Part shown: positions 17,814-26,623 of the stretch, piece after piece | How positions within the stretch are numbered: position 1 is the first letter of the stretch | How the letters are laid out: every line of letters begins with the position of its first letter | Assembly (NCBI GenBank): GCA_963832895.1 | Contig: CAWHVQ010000024.1 | Coordinates: 1 to 64,000 of the forward strand | Direction of reading: 5' to 3' | Source: JAMXLO01 sp963832895 | GTDB taxonomy: Bacteria > Pseudomonadota > Alphaproteobacteria > Acetobacterales > Acetobacteraceae | Length of the DNA stretch: 64,000 bases | Program-made: the position numbers and the translations under genes | Notes under the pieces: generated by a model | Databases searched by the model: none | Seen by the model: only the letters and a program-made list of their open reading frames with translations | Told to the model about the DNA's origin: nothing

Positions 17814-18260
17814 TCAGCCCATCTTGCGCAGCAGGGCGAAAAGCTTGGCCTGCTCCTCGGGAGACAACGGCGCCAATGCGGCCTCGTGCGCCTGCCAGCC
17901 GCATGCTACGACGCTGGTGATCAACGCAACGCCCGCCTCCGTCGGCTCCAGCACCGCGGTCCTTCGGTCCATCGGATCGTGCCCGCGGCGTATCAACCCG
18001 CGGGCGATCAGCCGCTGCACCACGCCCTGGATGGTCGCCGGATCCATCGCCGCCAGCCTGCCCAGGTGGTTCTGCGTGATCCGACCCAACTGCGCCGTCT
18101 TCAGCAAGGCGGTGAACTGGGTCGGGGTCAACTCGACATGTGCCACGGCAGCGGTGAACAACGCCACGTGCCGCTGATGCGCACGACGCAGCAGGAACCC
18201 CACGTGGTCTTCGACCTGGAAGCTGGCGAGCGCCGCAACCTGGGCGTCAGCGATTGTCAC
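17814..18260 (-). CDS. MarR-family transcriptional regulator
   Basis: This 148-residue protein has the winged-helix fold of the MarR family: FLLRRAHQRHVALFTAAVAH, LTPTQFTALLKTAQ, the recognition helix part MDPATIQGVVQRLIARGLI and the wing RGHDPMDRRTAVLEPTEAG. It ends 4 bp before the large flavoprotein gene and follows yceI by about 94 bp on the same strand. It most likely controls these neighbours in response to an unknown ligand. Confidence 0.9.
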   Translation of the reverse strand: MTIADAQVAALASFQVEDHVGFLLRRAHQRHVALFTAAVAHVELTPTQFTALLKTAQLGRITQNHLGRLAAMDPATIQGVVQRLIARGLIRRGHDPMDRRTAVLEPTEAGVALITSVVACGWQAHEAALAPLSPEEQAKLFALLRKMG

Positions 18261-18354
18261 GCGTGCCTCCGACCATGCCCGAACCCAGAGACGGGCGGTT
18301 CGTTTGCGTGCGAATGATCGGCGTGCCGACCCCGGGGGTCAAGCGCGGTGCCGT

Positions 18355-18897
18355 TCACTTCTCCGCATTCTGTGATGTTCCCCGCAGCGGGACTGCGACG
18401 CTTATGCGGACAGTGCGCCCGCCCAGGACCGACATCGCGGTCATCCCCCAGTCCGCACGGACCAGACGTCCTTCTGCCACGACGCGATCCCGGCTCCATG
18501 TGAGCGACAGCTCGAATGGCCGGGTCACGCCGTGCATCGCAAGATCGCCTCCCAGGCCCTTCGCTGCGCAGGTCCCCTCATAGCTGAGCGCCGGAAAGCT
18601 GGCGGCATCCATGAACTCCGGTCCGATGATGGTGCTGCGCAATGATGAGTCCTCGGTGACAAGGCTGGCGACCTGGACCTGGAGTTCCACCCGGCAGGAC
18701 GCGAGATCGTCGGGATCGTAGGTGAGCGAACCCGCAAACTGAGCGAATTTGGAGTCGATCGGCAGCATGCCAAGGCCATAGGCGCGGAAGGCCACTTCGC
18801 TCGCCGGCGGACCGAACTGGATGCGCCGCTGCACGGCCTGGGAGGTATTGGCCAGACCGACAATCAGCAACAGGGCAAAGGTGAGCGTGGCACGCAT
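18355..18897 (-). CDS. YceI-family periplasmic protein
   Basis: This 180-residue protein has a signal peptide (MRATLTFALLLIVGLANTSQ) followed by a YceI lipocalin-like barrel. Clear signs are FRAYGLGMLPIDSKFAQFAG, SLTYDPDD, then GPEFMDAASFPALSYEG and DLAMHGVTRPFELSLTW. YceI proteins bind isoprenoid lipids in the periplasm and respond to base or stress. A GTG three codons upstream could also be the start. It is upstream of marR on the same strand and divergent from comM, with 109 bp between the two starts. Confidence 0.88.
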   Translation of the reverse strand: MRATLTFALLLIVGLANTSQAVQRRIQFGPPASEVAFRAYGLGMLPIDSKFAQFAGSLTYDPDDLASCRVELQVQVASLVTEDSSLRSTIIGPEFMDAASFPALSYEGTCAAKGLGGDLAMHGVTRPFELSLTWSRDRVVAEGRLVRADWGMTAMSVLGGRTVRISVAVPLRGTSQNAEK

Positions 18898-19006
18898 CCG
18901 CGTCACATGGGGACGCCCGGCGATCCGGCGAGGTGGCGCATTACCTTTACCTTCATCATCCTTCGGTAGACCGAGAATTGCCCGCAACCGTCCAGGCCGA
19001 CAACCC

Positions 19007-20533
19007 GTGACCGCGCTCCATTCCGCCGCCACCATCGCCCGCGTGCGCACATTCGCCTTCTCGGGCATCGAGGCGGTACCGGTCGAGGTGCAGGTGCAGA
19101 TTTCCAGCGGCACGCCGGCGCTGCTGCTGGTCGGGCTGCCCGACAAGGCGGTTGGCGAGGCGCGCGAACGGATGCGCGCCGCGCTCAGTGCCATGGGGCT
19201 GGCGCTGCCGCCGCGACGCGTGCTCATCAATCTGGCTCCGGCGGACCTGCTGAAGGAAGGCAGCCATTTCGATCTTCCCATTACGCTTGGCGTCCTGGCG
19301 GCAATGGAGGTGGTACCTCGCGAGGACCTGTACGGCTACGCGGCACTCGGTGAGCTGTCGTTGGATGGAACATTGAACCCGGTGGCTGGCGTCTTGCCGG
19401 CAGCGATCGGCGCTTCGACACTCGACCTCGGGCTGATCTGCCCGGCGAGCCAGGGCGGCGAGGCGGCCTGGGCGGGTCGGATCGAGGTATTGGCGGCAAC
19501 CGACCTGCTGTCGCTGATCAACCATTTCCGTGGGACCCAGGTGTTGACACCCCCCGAAACCGCGGGTGTCGCGGACGCAGTCCGCTCGCCGGACCTTGCC
19601 GATGTCAAAGGGATGGAGACCGCGAAGCGGGCGGTTGAGATCGCTGCGGGTGGCGGCCACAACCTGCTGATGATCGGTCCACCCGGCTCCGGCAAGTCAA
19701 TGCTGGCGGCGCGGTTGCCGGGTCTCCTGCCCGACCTCACGCCCAAGGAGGCGCTTGAGGTCAGCATGATCCATAGTGTCGCGGGCATGCTGGAGGGCGG
19801 CCGCCTTCTGATGCATCCGCCGTTCCGCGAGCCGCACCACTCGGCGTCGCAGGCGGCACTGGCCGGCGGCGGGCAGCGGGCAAAGCCGGGTGAAATCAGC
19901 CTGGCGCATCGCGGTGTGCTGTTCCTTGACGAGTTGCCGGAGTTTCCCAAGCAGACGCTGGAATCGTTGCGACAACCGATGGAAACTGGTCGCACCACGG
20001 TGGCACGCGCTTCGGCGCACATCACCTACCCGGCGCGCTTCCAGTTGGTCGCGGCGATGAATCCCTGCCGCTGCGGCTATCTCGGCGATGCGTCGCGCGA
20101 GTGCGGGCGTGCGCCGCGCTGCGCGGAGGACTACCAGAACCGGCTCAGTGGACCGATGCTGGACCGGATCGACCTTACGGTGGAAGTGCAACCGGCGACG
20201 GCTGCCGAGCTGGCGCGCGCACCGCCGGGCGAGCCAAGCGCCTCAGTGGCGGCTCGCGTGGCGCGCGCGCGGGCGGCGCAGAGGGAACGCTACGGCGAGG
20301 GCGGCCCTACCAGCAATGCCGAGGCTGACAGCCGCGACGTCGAGATGACGACCGAGTCCCATGCGTTGGCGGAGCAGGCGATGGAGAAACTGCGCCTGTC
20401 ACCACGGGGGTATACACGCGTGCTGCGCGTTGGCCGCACGATCGCCGATCTGGCAGGTGTTAAGGTGGTGCAGCGGCCCCACGTTGCCGAGGCGCTGGCG
20501 TTTCGCCATCGCATGCCAGGGCGAAAATGGTGA
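19007..20533 (+). CDS. comM: ComM/YifB family Mg-chelatase-like ATPase
   Basis: This 508-residue AAA+ protein is related to ComM, a branch-migration helicase that helps integrate transformed DNA. The N-terminal Lon-like domain has FSGIEAVPVEVQVQISSGTP and GLPDKAVGEARERMRAAL. Walker A is GPPGSGKS (about 224..231) and Walker B is GVLFLDELPEF. The C-terminal domain has NPCRCGYLGD and LSPRGYTRVLRVGRTIADLA. The GTG at 19007 is used because it lies a few codons before the conserved IARVRTFAFSG. Longer frames run into the yceI promoter. yraN follows on the opposite strand, convergent by 23 bp. Confidence 0.92.
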   Translation: MTALHSAATIARVRTFAFSGIEAVPVEVQVQISSGTPALLLVGLPDKAVGEARERMRAALSAMGLALPPRRVLINLAPADLLKEGSHFDLPITLGVLAAMEVVPREDLYGYAALGELSLDGTLNPVAGVLPAAIGASTLDLGLICPASQGGEAAWAGRIEVLAATDLLSLINHFRGTQVLTPPETAGVADAVRSPDLADVKGMETAKRAVEIAAGGGHNLLMIGPPGSGKSMLAARLPGLLPDLTPKEALEVSMIHSVAGMLEGGRLLMHPPFREPHHSASQAALAGGGQRAKPGEISLAHRGVLFLDELPEFPKQTLESLRQPMETGRTTVARASAHITYPARFQLVAAMNPCRCGYLGDASRECGRAPRCAEDYQNRLSGPMLDRIDLTVEVQPATAAELARAPPGEPSASVAARVARARAAQRERYGEGGPTSNAEADSRDVEMTTESHALAEQAMEKLRLSPRGYTRVLRVGRTIADLAGVKVVQRPHVAEALAFRHRMPGRKW

Positions 20534-20556
20534 GGTGAAAATCCTGGCATGAGGCC

Positions 20557-20910
20557 TTAGTTCTCCCAGCGGAACGCATCGGCGATGCGCCGGACGGTGC
20601 CTGCGGCATCCACCACCATAAGATCGAAGCGCATCCCTGCCCTCGCCCATTCCGGATGTTCCGCCAGCACGATCTCGGCGGACGCCAACAGCCGTGCCCG
20701 CTGCCGCGGGCCCAGCGCCATCGCTGCCTCGGTGAGCGTCGGTCGCGCCTTGACCTCGATGATCGCAAGCAGATCCGACCTTGCCGCGACCACGTCGATT
20801 TCGCCGGCCGCGGTGCGCAGACGCTGTGCCAGCACGCTCCAGCCATCACGCTCGAGGGCTCGACACACGGCCGTCTCTGCATCGATGCCGCGCCGATAGG
20901 CTCCGACCAT
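20557..20910 (-). CDS. yraN: YraN family endonuclease-like protein (UPF0102)
   Basis: This 117-residue protein has the restriction-endonuclease-like fold of YraN: ETAVCRALERDGWSVLAQR, then AAGEIDVVAARSDLLAIIEV, then KARP. The E-I-D and E-V-K catalytic residues are in place. Its role is not settled; the family is widespread and often encoded near comM or rsmI. It converges with comM, and its promoter lies opposite the glyA promoter in a 121-bp gap. Confidence 0.9.
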   Translation of the reverse strand: MVGAYRRGIDAETAVCRALERDGWSVLAQRLRTAAGEIDVVAARSDLLAIIEVKARPTLTEAAMALGPRQRARLLASAEIVLAEHPEWARAGMRFDLMVVDAAGTVRRIADAFRWEN

Positions 20911-21031
20911 GGCCGCAGCCTGTGGCCTGACAGCTAATGTCCGGTGAACGACCGTCTGATTTGCGCTCCAGGCGTTTGTCCGACACGGACCGCATGCTAC
21001 AGGTCAACGCGCATCAGCCCATGGGCTTGTC

Positions 21032-22336
21032 ATGAACGAACAGCGTCCCGCCGCCAGTCTGCAGCGGTTCTTCAGCGCCTCGCTTGCCGAGTCTGATCCG
21101 GAGCTCGCTGAGGCCCTCAGCGCCGAACTGATCCGCCAGCAGGACGGCATCGAGCTTATCGCCAGCGAGAATGTTGTCTCCGCCGCGGTGCTGGAAGCGC
21201 AGGGCTCCGTGCTGACTAACAAGTATGCTGAGGGCTACCCGGGCCGGCGCTACTACGGCGGCTGCGTGAACGTCGATGTGGCCGAGCAACTTGCCATCGA
21301 CCGGGCGAAGCGGCTGTTCGCCTGCGAGTTCGCCAACGTGCAGCCGCATTCCGGCGCCCAAGCGAATCAGGCAGCATTCCTTGCACTGCTGAAACCAGGT
21401 GACACGATCCTGGGGATGAGCCTTGCGGCTGGCGGACACCTGACCCATGGCGCGGCGCCTAACCTGTCCGGCAAGTGGTTCCACGCCGTGCAGTACGGCG
21501 TTCGGCGCGATGATGGGATGCTGGACTACGACGAGTTGGAAAGGCTGGCCCACACCGAGAAACCCAGGCTGATCATCGCCGGCGGCTCCGCCTATCCCCG
21601 CTTCATAGACTACGCCCGCATCCGCCGCGTGGCGGACGAAGTCGGCGCATACTTCGTGGTGGACATGGCGCACTTCGCCGGCTTGGTCGCAGCGGATCTG
21701 TTCCCCAGCCCCTTGCTGCACGCCCATGTTGTCACAACGACCACCCATAAGACGCTGCGTGGTCCACGCGGCGGCATGATCCTGGCAAACGATGCGGAGA
21801 TCGGCCGCCGGATCAACTCGGCAGTGTTCCCGGGCCTGCAGGGCGGACCTTTGATGCACGTGATCGCCGGCAAGGCAGCGGCGTTCGGCGAAGCCCTTCG
21901 CCCGGAATTCCGGACCTACCAGAAGGCGGTCGTGGAAAACGCCAAGGTACTGGCCGAGACCCTGGTCCGGCAGGGGCTGGCCATCGTCACCGGCGGCACT
22001 GATTGCCATCTGGTGCTGGTCGATCTTCGCCCCAAACGCGTCACGGGCAAGGCCGCCGAGGCCAGCCTGGAGCGTGCCCGCATCACTGCCAACAAGAACG
22101 CGATCCCGTTCGATCCAGAAAAGCCGGCGATCACCTCGGGGATCAGGCTCGGGTCCCCGGCAGCCACCACGCGTGGCTTCGGCGCGGCAGAATTCCGCGA
22201 GATCGGGCTGATGGTAGACGAAGTGCTAGAAGGCCTGTCCCAGTCCAACGGCGGTGCCAACGATATGGCCGAGGCGGCGGTCGGCGCACGGGTACAGGCG
22301 CTGTGCGCGCGCTTCCCGCTGTACCGCGGGAGATAG
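21032..22336 (+). CDS. glyA: Serine hydroxymethyltransferase
   Basis: This 434-residue PLP enzyme interconverts serine and glycine and supplies methylene-tetrahydrofolate. The PLP lysine is K240 in VVTTTTHKTLRGPRGGM. Other conserved parts are IELIASENVVS, KYAEGYPGRRYYGG, and SGAQANQAAF. The length is usual. It is the first gene of a run with nrdR 6 bp downstream and the riboflavin genes beyond, an order common in alphaproteobacteria. The upstream gap to yraN is short and I see no riboswitch in it. Confidence 0.97.
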   Translation: MNEQRPAASLQRFFSASLAESDPELAEALSAELIRQQDGIELIASENVVSAAVLEAQGSVLTNKYAEGYPGRRYYGGCVNVDVAEQLAIDRAKRLFACEFANVQPHSGAQANQAAFLALLKPGDTILGMSLAAGGHLTHGAAPNLSGKWFHAVQYGVRRDDGMLDYDELERLAHTEKPRLIIAGGSAYPRFIDYARIRRVADEVGAYFVVDMAHFAGLVAADLFPSPLLHAHVVTTTTHKTLRGPRGGMILANDAEIGRRINSAVFPGLQGGPLMHVIAGKAAAFGEALRPEFRTYQKAVVENAKVLAETLVRQGLAIVTGGTDCHLVLVDLRPKRVTGKAAEASLERARITANKNAIPFDPEKPAITSGIRLGSPAATTRGFGAAEFREIGLMVDEVLEGLSQSNGGANDMAEAAVGARVQALCARFPLYRGR

Positions 22337-22342
22337 TCCGCC

Positions 22343-22798
22343 ATGCGCTGCCCATTCTGCGGCCACGAGGACACGCAGGTGAAGGACTCGCGCCCCTCTG
22401 AGGACGGCAGCGCGATCCGGCGGCGCCGCTTCTGCGCCAACTGCGGCCAGCGCTTCACCACCATCGAACGCACCCAGTTGCGGGAACTGACGGTCGTGAA
22501 GTCCGACGGAAGGCGCGTGCCGTTCGATCGCGACAAGCTGGCCCGCTCCATTCGCATCGCGCTGCGCAAGCGGCCAATCCAGGAAGAGCGTATCGAGCGC
22601 ATCGTCAACGGCATCGTTCGCCAGCTCGAGTCATCGGGCGAGAGTGACATTCCCTCGAAGCAGATCGGCGAACTCGTGATGGATACGCTGAAGGAACTGG
22701 ACCCGGTCGCCTATGTCCGCTTCGCCAGCGTCTATCGAAATTTTCGTGAAGCCAAGGACTTCGAGGAGTTTCTTGGCTCATTAGGTGAGACAGCATAG
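22343..22798 (+). CDS. nrdR: Transcriptional repressor NrdR
   Basis: This 151-residue repressor controls ribonucleotide reductase genes by sensing dATP/ATP. It has a zinc ribbon (MRCPFCGH, then FCANCGQRF; cysteines 3, 6, 31 and 34) and an ATP-cone domain starting at VVKSDGRRVPFDRDKL. The size and motifs are standard. It starts 6 bp after glyA and ends 6 bp before ribD. Confidence 0.97.
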   Translation: MRCPFCGHEDTQVKDSRPSEDGSAIRRRRFCANCGQRFTTIERTQLRELTVVKSDGRRVPFDRDKLARSIRIALRKRPIQEERIERIVNGIVRQLESSGESDIPSKQIGELVMDTLKELDPVAYVRFASVYRNFREAKDFEEFLGSLGETA

Positions 22799-22804
22799 GT
22801 CGCT

Positions 22805-23926
22805 ATGGACGAGCCGATACGTGCCGCAGGAGCCGAGGACATCGCGCATATGCGCTCGGCACTGGCGCTGGCACGGCGCGGCGTAGGCAACACCTGGCCC
22901 AATCCGTCGGTGGGCTGCGTGGTGGTAAAGGATGGCCGCGTGGTCGGACGCGCCGTCACGGCACCCGGAGGCCGGCCGCACGCCGAGCCGGCAGCCCTGG
23001 ATCTCGCTGGATCGGCGGCCCGGGGTGCGACCGTCTATGTGACCCTTGAGCCATGCTGCCACTGGGGCCGCACCCCACCCTGCACCGATGCGCTAAGCGC
23101 CGCCGGGGTTGCCCGCGTGGTGATCGGCACCCGCGATCCTGACCCACGGGTCGATGGTGCCGGGATTGCCAAACTCCGCGCGGCCGGTATCGCGGTTGAC
23201 GAAGGCATCCTGCAGGACGAGGCCGATGAAGTGGCATCAGGGTTTCGCGCCCGCGTGCGCCTCGGCCGCCCGGCAGTCACGCTCAAGCTGGCCTCGACGC
23301 TCGACGGCAGGATCGCCACAAAGTCAGGCGAGAGCCGCTGGATCACCGGCGAGGCCGCGCGCCGCGCTGCTCACGCTCTGCGCGGCCGGCATGATGCCGT
23401 GATGGTCGGCGTGGGCACAGTCCTGGCGGACAACCCGGAGCTGACGTGTCGCCTGCCCGGTTATCGTCCCACCCCACTCGTGCGTATCGTGGCGGACAGC
23501 CATCTGCGCACTCCGCTGACGGCCACACTCATCGCCACGGCAGCGACCGCGCCCACCTGGATCCTGATCCGCGAGGGCACCGATCGCGAGCGCCGGCTCG
23601 CCTTCACCAATGCAGGTGCAAGGCTGATCGAGGTGGCTGGAGCCGAGACCGGCGTCGACCCGTCGCAGGCGCTGATCGCGCTGAGCAAGGCGGGCCTCAC
23701 GCAGGTGCTGGTGGAAGGCGGCGCTCAGCTGGCCGCGTCGCTGTTGCGCGCCGACCTGGTCGACCGCATCGCCTGGTTTCACGCACCCGGGGTCATGGGC
23801 GGCGACGCCTGGCCAGCAGTGCAGGCCTTCGGTATCGAACGCCTCGACGCAATGCCGCGCTTCTCACGCATTGCCGAAACGCCGCTGGGCGACGACATGC
23901 TGACTGAATTCGTGAGGAAGTCCTGA
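22805..23926 (+). CDS. ribD: Riboflavin biosynthesis deaminase/reductase RibD
   Basis: This 373-residue bifunctional enzyme deaminates the pyrimidine formed from GTP and then reduces its ribose side chain. The deaminase half has the zinc site GRPHAEPAAL and LEPCCHWGRTPPC. The reductase half (from about 146) starts RLGRPAVTLKLASTLDGRIA with VMVGVGTVLADNPELT. The next gene starts directly after its stop, so translation is probably coupled. Confidence 0.97.
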   Translation: MDEPIRAAGAEDIAHMRSALALARRGVGNTWPNPSVGCVVVKDGRVVGRAVTAPGGRPHAEPAALDLAGSAARGATVYVTLEPCCHWGRTPPCTDALSAAGVARVVIGTRDPDPRVDGAGIAKLRAAGIAVDEGILQDEADEVASGFRARVRLGRPAVTLKLASTLDGRIATKSGESRWITGEAARRAAHALRGRHDAVMVGVGTVLADNPELTCRLPGYRPTPLVRIVADSHLRTPLTATLIATAATAPTWILIREGTDRERRLAFTNAGARLIEVAGAETGVDPSQALIALSKAGLTQVLVEGGAQLAASLLRADLVDRIAWFHAPGVMGGDAWPAVQAFGIERLDAMPRFSRIAETPLGDDMLTEFVRKS

Positions 23927-24529
23927 ATGTTCACCGGCATCGTCACGGCACTCGGCACGGTCCGCGACATCGCGCCGCTGGGCGGCAGCGCGGACATGCG
24001 CCTGATGATCACCGCGCCATGGCCGGACACGGCATCGATCCCGATCGGCGCCTCGATCGGCTGTTCGGGCTGCTGCCTCACTGCGGTGGAGATCGGCCCC
24101 GACTGGTTCTCCGCCGATGCGTCAGCCGAGACGCTCGCCCGATCCACTTTGGGGCGCTGGCGGCCGGGCACACGGGTGAACCTCGAACGTTCACTTCGTC
24201 TGGGTGATGAACTGGGCGGCCACCTCGTCTCGGGTCATGTTGACGGTGTCGGCGAGGTTGTGTCTGCCGCGCCGGAGCACGGATCAACCCGTATCGTATT
24301 CCGCGTACCCACCGGCCTTGCGCGCTTCATCGCCGCCAAGGGCAGCATCGCCGTCGACGGGGTGTCGCTGACGGTCAACGAGGTTGCGAACGATGCCTTT
24401 GGGGTTAACATCATTCCCCACACCGCCGCGGTCACCAGTTTTGGCTCGCTGCGGCCAGGAGACGCAGTGAACCTGGAGATCGACATGCTGGCCCGTTACG
24501 TCGCGCGCCTGGCGGAGTTCAAGCAATGA
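23927..24529 (+). CDS. ribE: Riboflavin synthase (alpha chain)
   Basis: This 200-residue enzyme makes riboflavin by dismutation of two lumazine molecules. It has the two lumazine-binding repeats. The first starts MFTGIVTALGTVRDIAPLGG with IGASIGCSGCCLTAVEI. The second starts near LGDELGGHLVSGHVDGVGEV with VDGVSLTVNEV. It abuts ribD with no gap and overlaps the next gene by 4 bp (ATGA). Confidence 0.96.
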   Translation: MFTGIVTALGTVRDIAPLGGSADMRLMITAPWPDTASIPIGASIGCSGCCLTAVEIGPDWFSADASAETLARSTLGRWRPGTRVNLERSLRLGDELGGHLVSGHVDGVGEVVSAAPEHGSTRIVFRVPTGLARFIAAKGSIAVDGVSLTVNEVANDAFGVNIIPHTAAVTSFGSLRPGDAVNLEIDMLARYVARLAEFKQ

Positions 24530-25668
24530 AGAACCTCAAGACGGTCGAGCTGTCGCAATACCTCTCGGCCGCGGATGAATTGATCGAGGAGGCGCGCAAC
24601 GGCCGCATGTTCATCCTCGTCGATGACGAGGACCGGGAGAACGAGGGCGATCTCGTCGTACCGGCGCAGTTCGCCACGCCGGACGCGATCAACTTCATGG
24701 CGCGTCACGCCCGCGGACTGATCTGCCTCGCGATGACCCGCCAGCGTGTCGAACAGCTCGGCCTGCCGCTCATGAGCGCGCATAACGGCACGCGGCACCA
24801 GACGGCGTTCACCATCTCGATCGAGGCACGCGAGGGGGTCACGACCGGCATTTCGGCGCACGACCGCGCACGGACCATCGCGGTGGCAATCAATCCTGAA
24901 TGCGGCCGCGACGATATCGTGACGCCGGGGCATATCTTTCCGCTGATGGCGCGCCAGGGGGGCACCCTGATTCGCGCCGGCCACACCGAGGCGTCGGTCG
25001 ATATCTCCCGGAAGGCCGGTTTGTATCCGGCCGCGGTGATCTGCGAGATCATGAACGACGACGGCACCATGGCGCGGCTGCCGGACCTGGTGGCATTCGC
25101 GCAGCGCCACAATCTCAAGCTTGGCTCGATCGCCGATCTCATCGCATACCGGCGCCTTACCGAACGTTTGGTCAAGCGCGTCGCCGACAGCACATTCAGC
25201 CATGTTGCCGGCGGCGATTGGCGCGCGGTGGTCTACGCCAACACTGTCGAGTACCAGGAACACTTGGCACTGGTGAAAGGCGACGTCAGCGGGATCGATC
25301 CTGTCATGGTGCGCATGCACGCGGTTGATCTGCTGGACGACATGACGGGTGGCCCGCACTGGATCGCCATCCACAATGCGATGCACCTGATCGGACGCGA
25401 GGGCCGCGGTGTCGTGGTGCTGATCCGCGAGCATCGGAAGACCGCCCTTGCCGAGCGGGTGACCCAGCTCGCCGCCGGTGCCCCACGACCGCAGCGAGAG
25501 CTTCGCGATTACGGCATCGGCGCGCAGATCCTGCTCGATCTTGGTGTGAAGAACATGGTGCTGCTATCCAACCGGCGGCGCACCATCGTCGGCCTGGATG
25601 GCTACGGCCTGAACATCGTGGCGCAGAAGGCAATTCCGAACATCGTCGGTGAAGGCTATACCGGATGA
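24526..25668 (+). CDS. ribB: DHBP synthase with degenerate GTP cyclohydrolase II domain (RibBX-like)
   Basis: The N-terminal about 215 residues are a complete 3,4-dihydroxy-2-butanone-4-phosphate synthase: DDEDRENEGDLVVPA, RHARGLICLAM and THGR-type GRHxD elements, including RAGHTEASVD. The C-terminal half has the fold of GTP cyclohydrolase II (RELRDYGIGAQILLDLGVKN, RTIVGLDGYGLNIV), but the zinc cluster is missing. Where active enzymes have C-x10-C-x-C in SLRCDCGEQL, this one reads HAVDLLDDMTGGPHWIAIHN with no cysteine. The R-Q-E-G-R-G catalytic stretch is also changed (IREHRKTALAERV). It should therefore supply only the four-carbon unit. Active RibA must be encoded elsewhere. Confidence 0.93.
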   Translation: MKNLKTVELSQYLSAADELIEEARNGRMFILVDDEDRENEGDLVVPAQFATPDAINFMARHARGLICLAMTRQRVEQLGLPLMSAHNGTRHQTAFTISIEAREGVTTGISAHDRARTIAVAINPECGRDDIVTPGHIFPLMARQGGTLIRAGHTEASVDISRKAGLYPAAVICEIMNDDGTMARLPDLVAFAQRHNLKLGSIADLIAYRRLTERLVKRVADSTFSHVAGGDWRAVVYANTVEYQEHLALVKGDVSGIDPVMVRMHAVDLLDDMTGGPHWIAIHNAMHLIGREGRGVVVLIREHRKTALAERVTQLAAGAPRPQRELRDYGIGAQILLDLGVKNMVLLSNRRRTIVGLDGYGLNIVAQKAIPNIVGEGYTG

Positions 25669-26147
25669 GCACCGAGGACGCCCCGCTTCCCGCCGCGCCG
25701 CACGTTGCCGGACCGCCGCCACACTTGCTGCTGGTTCGCGCTCCCTACTATCGCGGCGTGATCGATGGAATGACCGACGGTGCGACGCGAATCCTGCGCG
25801 AGGCCGGCGCCACGTTCGAGCAGATCGATGTCGCCGGCGCATTCGAACTGCCCCAGGCGATCCGCATAGCGATGCGCGGATCACGACGGTTCGATGGCTT
25901 CATCGCGCTGGGTTGCGTCGTGCGCGGCGAGACCGACCATTACGAGTTCCTCTGTCGTGCGGCGATGGAAGGGATGATGCAGGTCGCATTGCAGTTCGGC
26001 CTGGCGCTCGGAACAGGTCTCTTGACCTGCGACACGCTGGCACAGGCGGAAGCGCGTTCGGGCACCGACGGTCACAACAAAGGCGCGGAGGCGGCCGTGG
26101 CTGCGTTGTTGCAGATCGGTGCGGCGCGTCAGCTTGGCGCGGCTTGA
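25665..26147 (+). CDS. ribH: 6,7-dimethyl-8-ribityllumazine synthase
   Basis: This 160-residue enzyme joins the butanone phosphate and the pyrimidine to make lumazine. Motifs are RAPYYRGVIDGMTDGA, VAGAFELPQAIRIAM, ALGCVVRGETDHYEFLC and GLLTCDTLAQAEARSG. It overlaps the previous gene by 4 bp and its TGA stop shares a base with the nusB ATG. Confidence 0.96.
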   Translation: MSTEDAPLPAAPHVAGPPPHLLLVRAPYYRGVIDGMTDGATRILREAGATFEQIDVAGAFELPQAIRIAMRGSRRFDGFIALGCVVRGETDHYEFLCRAAMEGMMQVALQFGLALGTGLLTCDTLAQAEARSGTDGHNKGAEAAVAALLQIGAARQLGAA

Positions 26148-26623
26148 TGGGGCGTCCGCCGCGCAGGTCGCGGACCGCCTCGCGCGTTGCCGCTGTCCAG
26201 GCGCTGTTCCAGAGTGAGCAGGCGCAGGACAACCCTGAGACGGTGATCGATCAATTTGTGCGTCACCGGCTGGGCGAGCTGCCCGGCACGGGCGGCTTCG
26301 AGGATGGCCGCGTGCCTGACGCCGAAGTGCCATTGTTCGCCCGCATCGTGCGCGCCGCGGTGGCGCAGCAGGACACGATCGATCACATGCTCGCCGAAGC
26401 GCTGCCGGCCGACTGGCCACTGGCGCGCATCGATCCGGTGCTGCGTGCGCTGATGCGCGCTGGAACGGCGGAGCTGGCGATGGCCGACGGTCCGCCGGCG
26501 AAGGTTGTGATCAACGAGTATCTCGACGTGGCCCGCAGCTTTTTCACCGGCGCGGAACCTGGCATGGCCAATGCCATGCTGGACCGCCTGGCACGGCTTT
26601 TGCGGCCTGGGGAGTTCGAATGA
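26147..26623 (+). CDS. nusB: Transcription antitermination factor NusB
   Basis: This 158-residue all-helical RNA-binding protein acts in rRNA antitermination. The family signs are SRVAAVQALFQSEQ at the start and LARIDPVLRALMRAGTAEL, then PPAKVVINEYLDVARSF. The start is the ATG that overlaps the ribH stop (TGATG). The longer upstream frame reads through ribH out of phase. It overlaps the next gene by 4 bp. Confidence 0.95.
   Translation: MGRPPRRSRTASRVAAVQALFQSEQAQDNPETVIDQFVRHRLGELPGTGGFEDGRVPDAEVPLFARIVRAAVAQQDTIDHMLAEALPADWPLARIDPVLRALMRAGTAELAMADGPPAKVVINEYLDVARSFFTGAEPGMANAMLDRLARLLRPGEFE

Noticed and set aside
20911..21031. Possible FMN riboswitch upstream of the riboflavin genes
   Set aside because: I could not find the conserved FMN-element sequence here or at the ribD start. 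The rib genes are embedded in a glyA-led operon.
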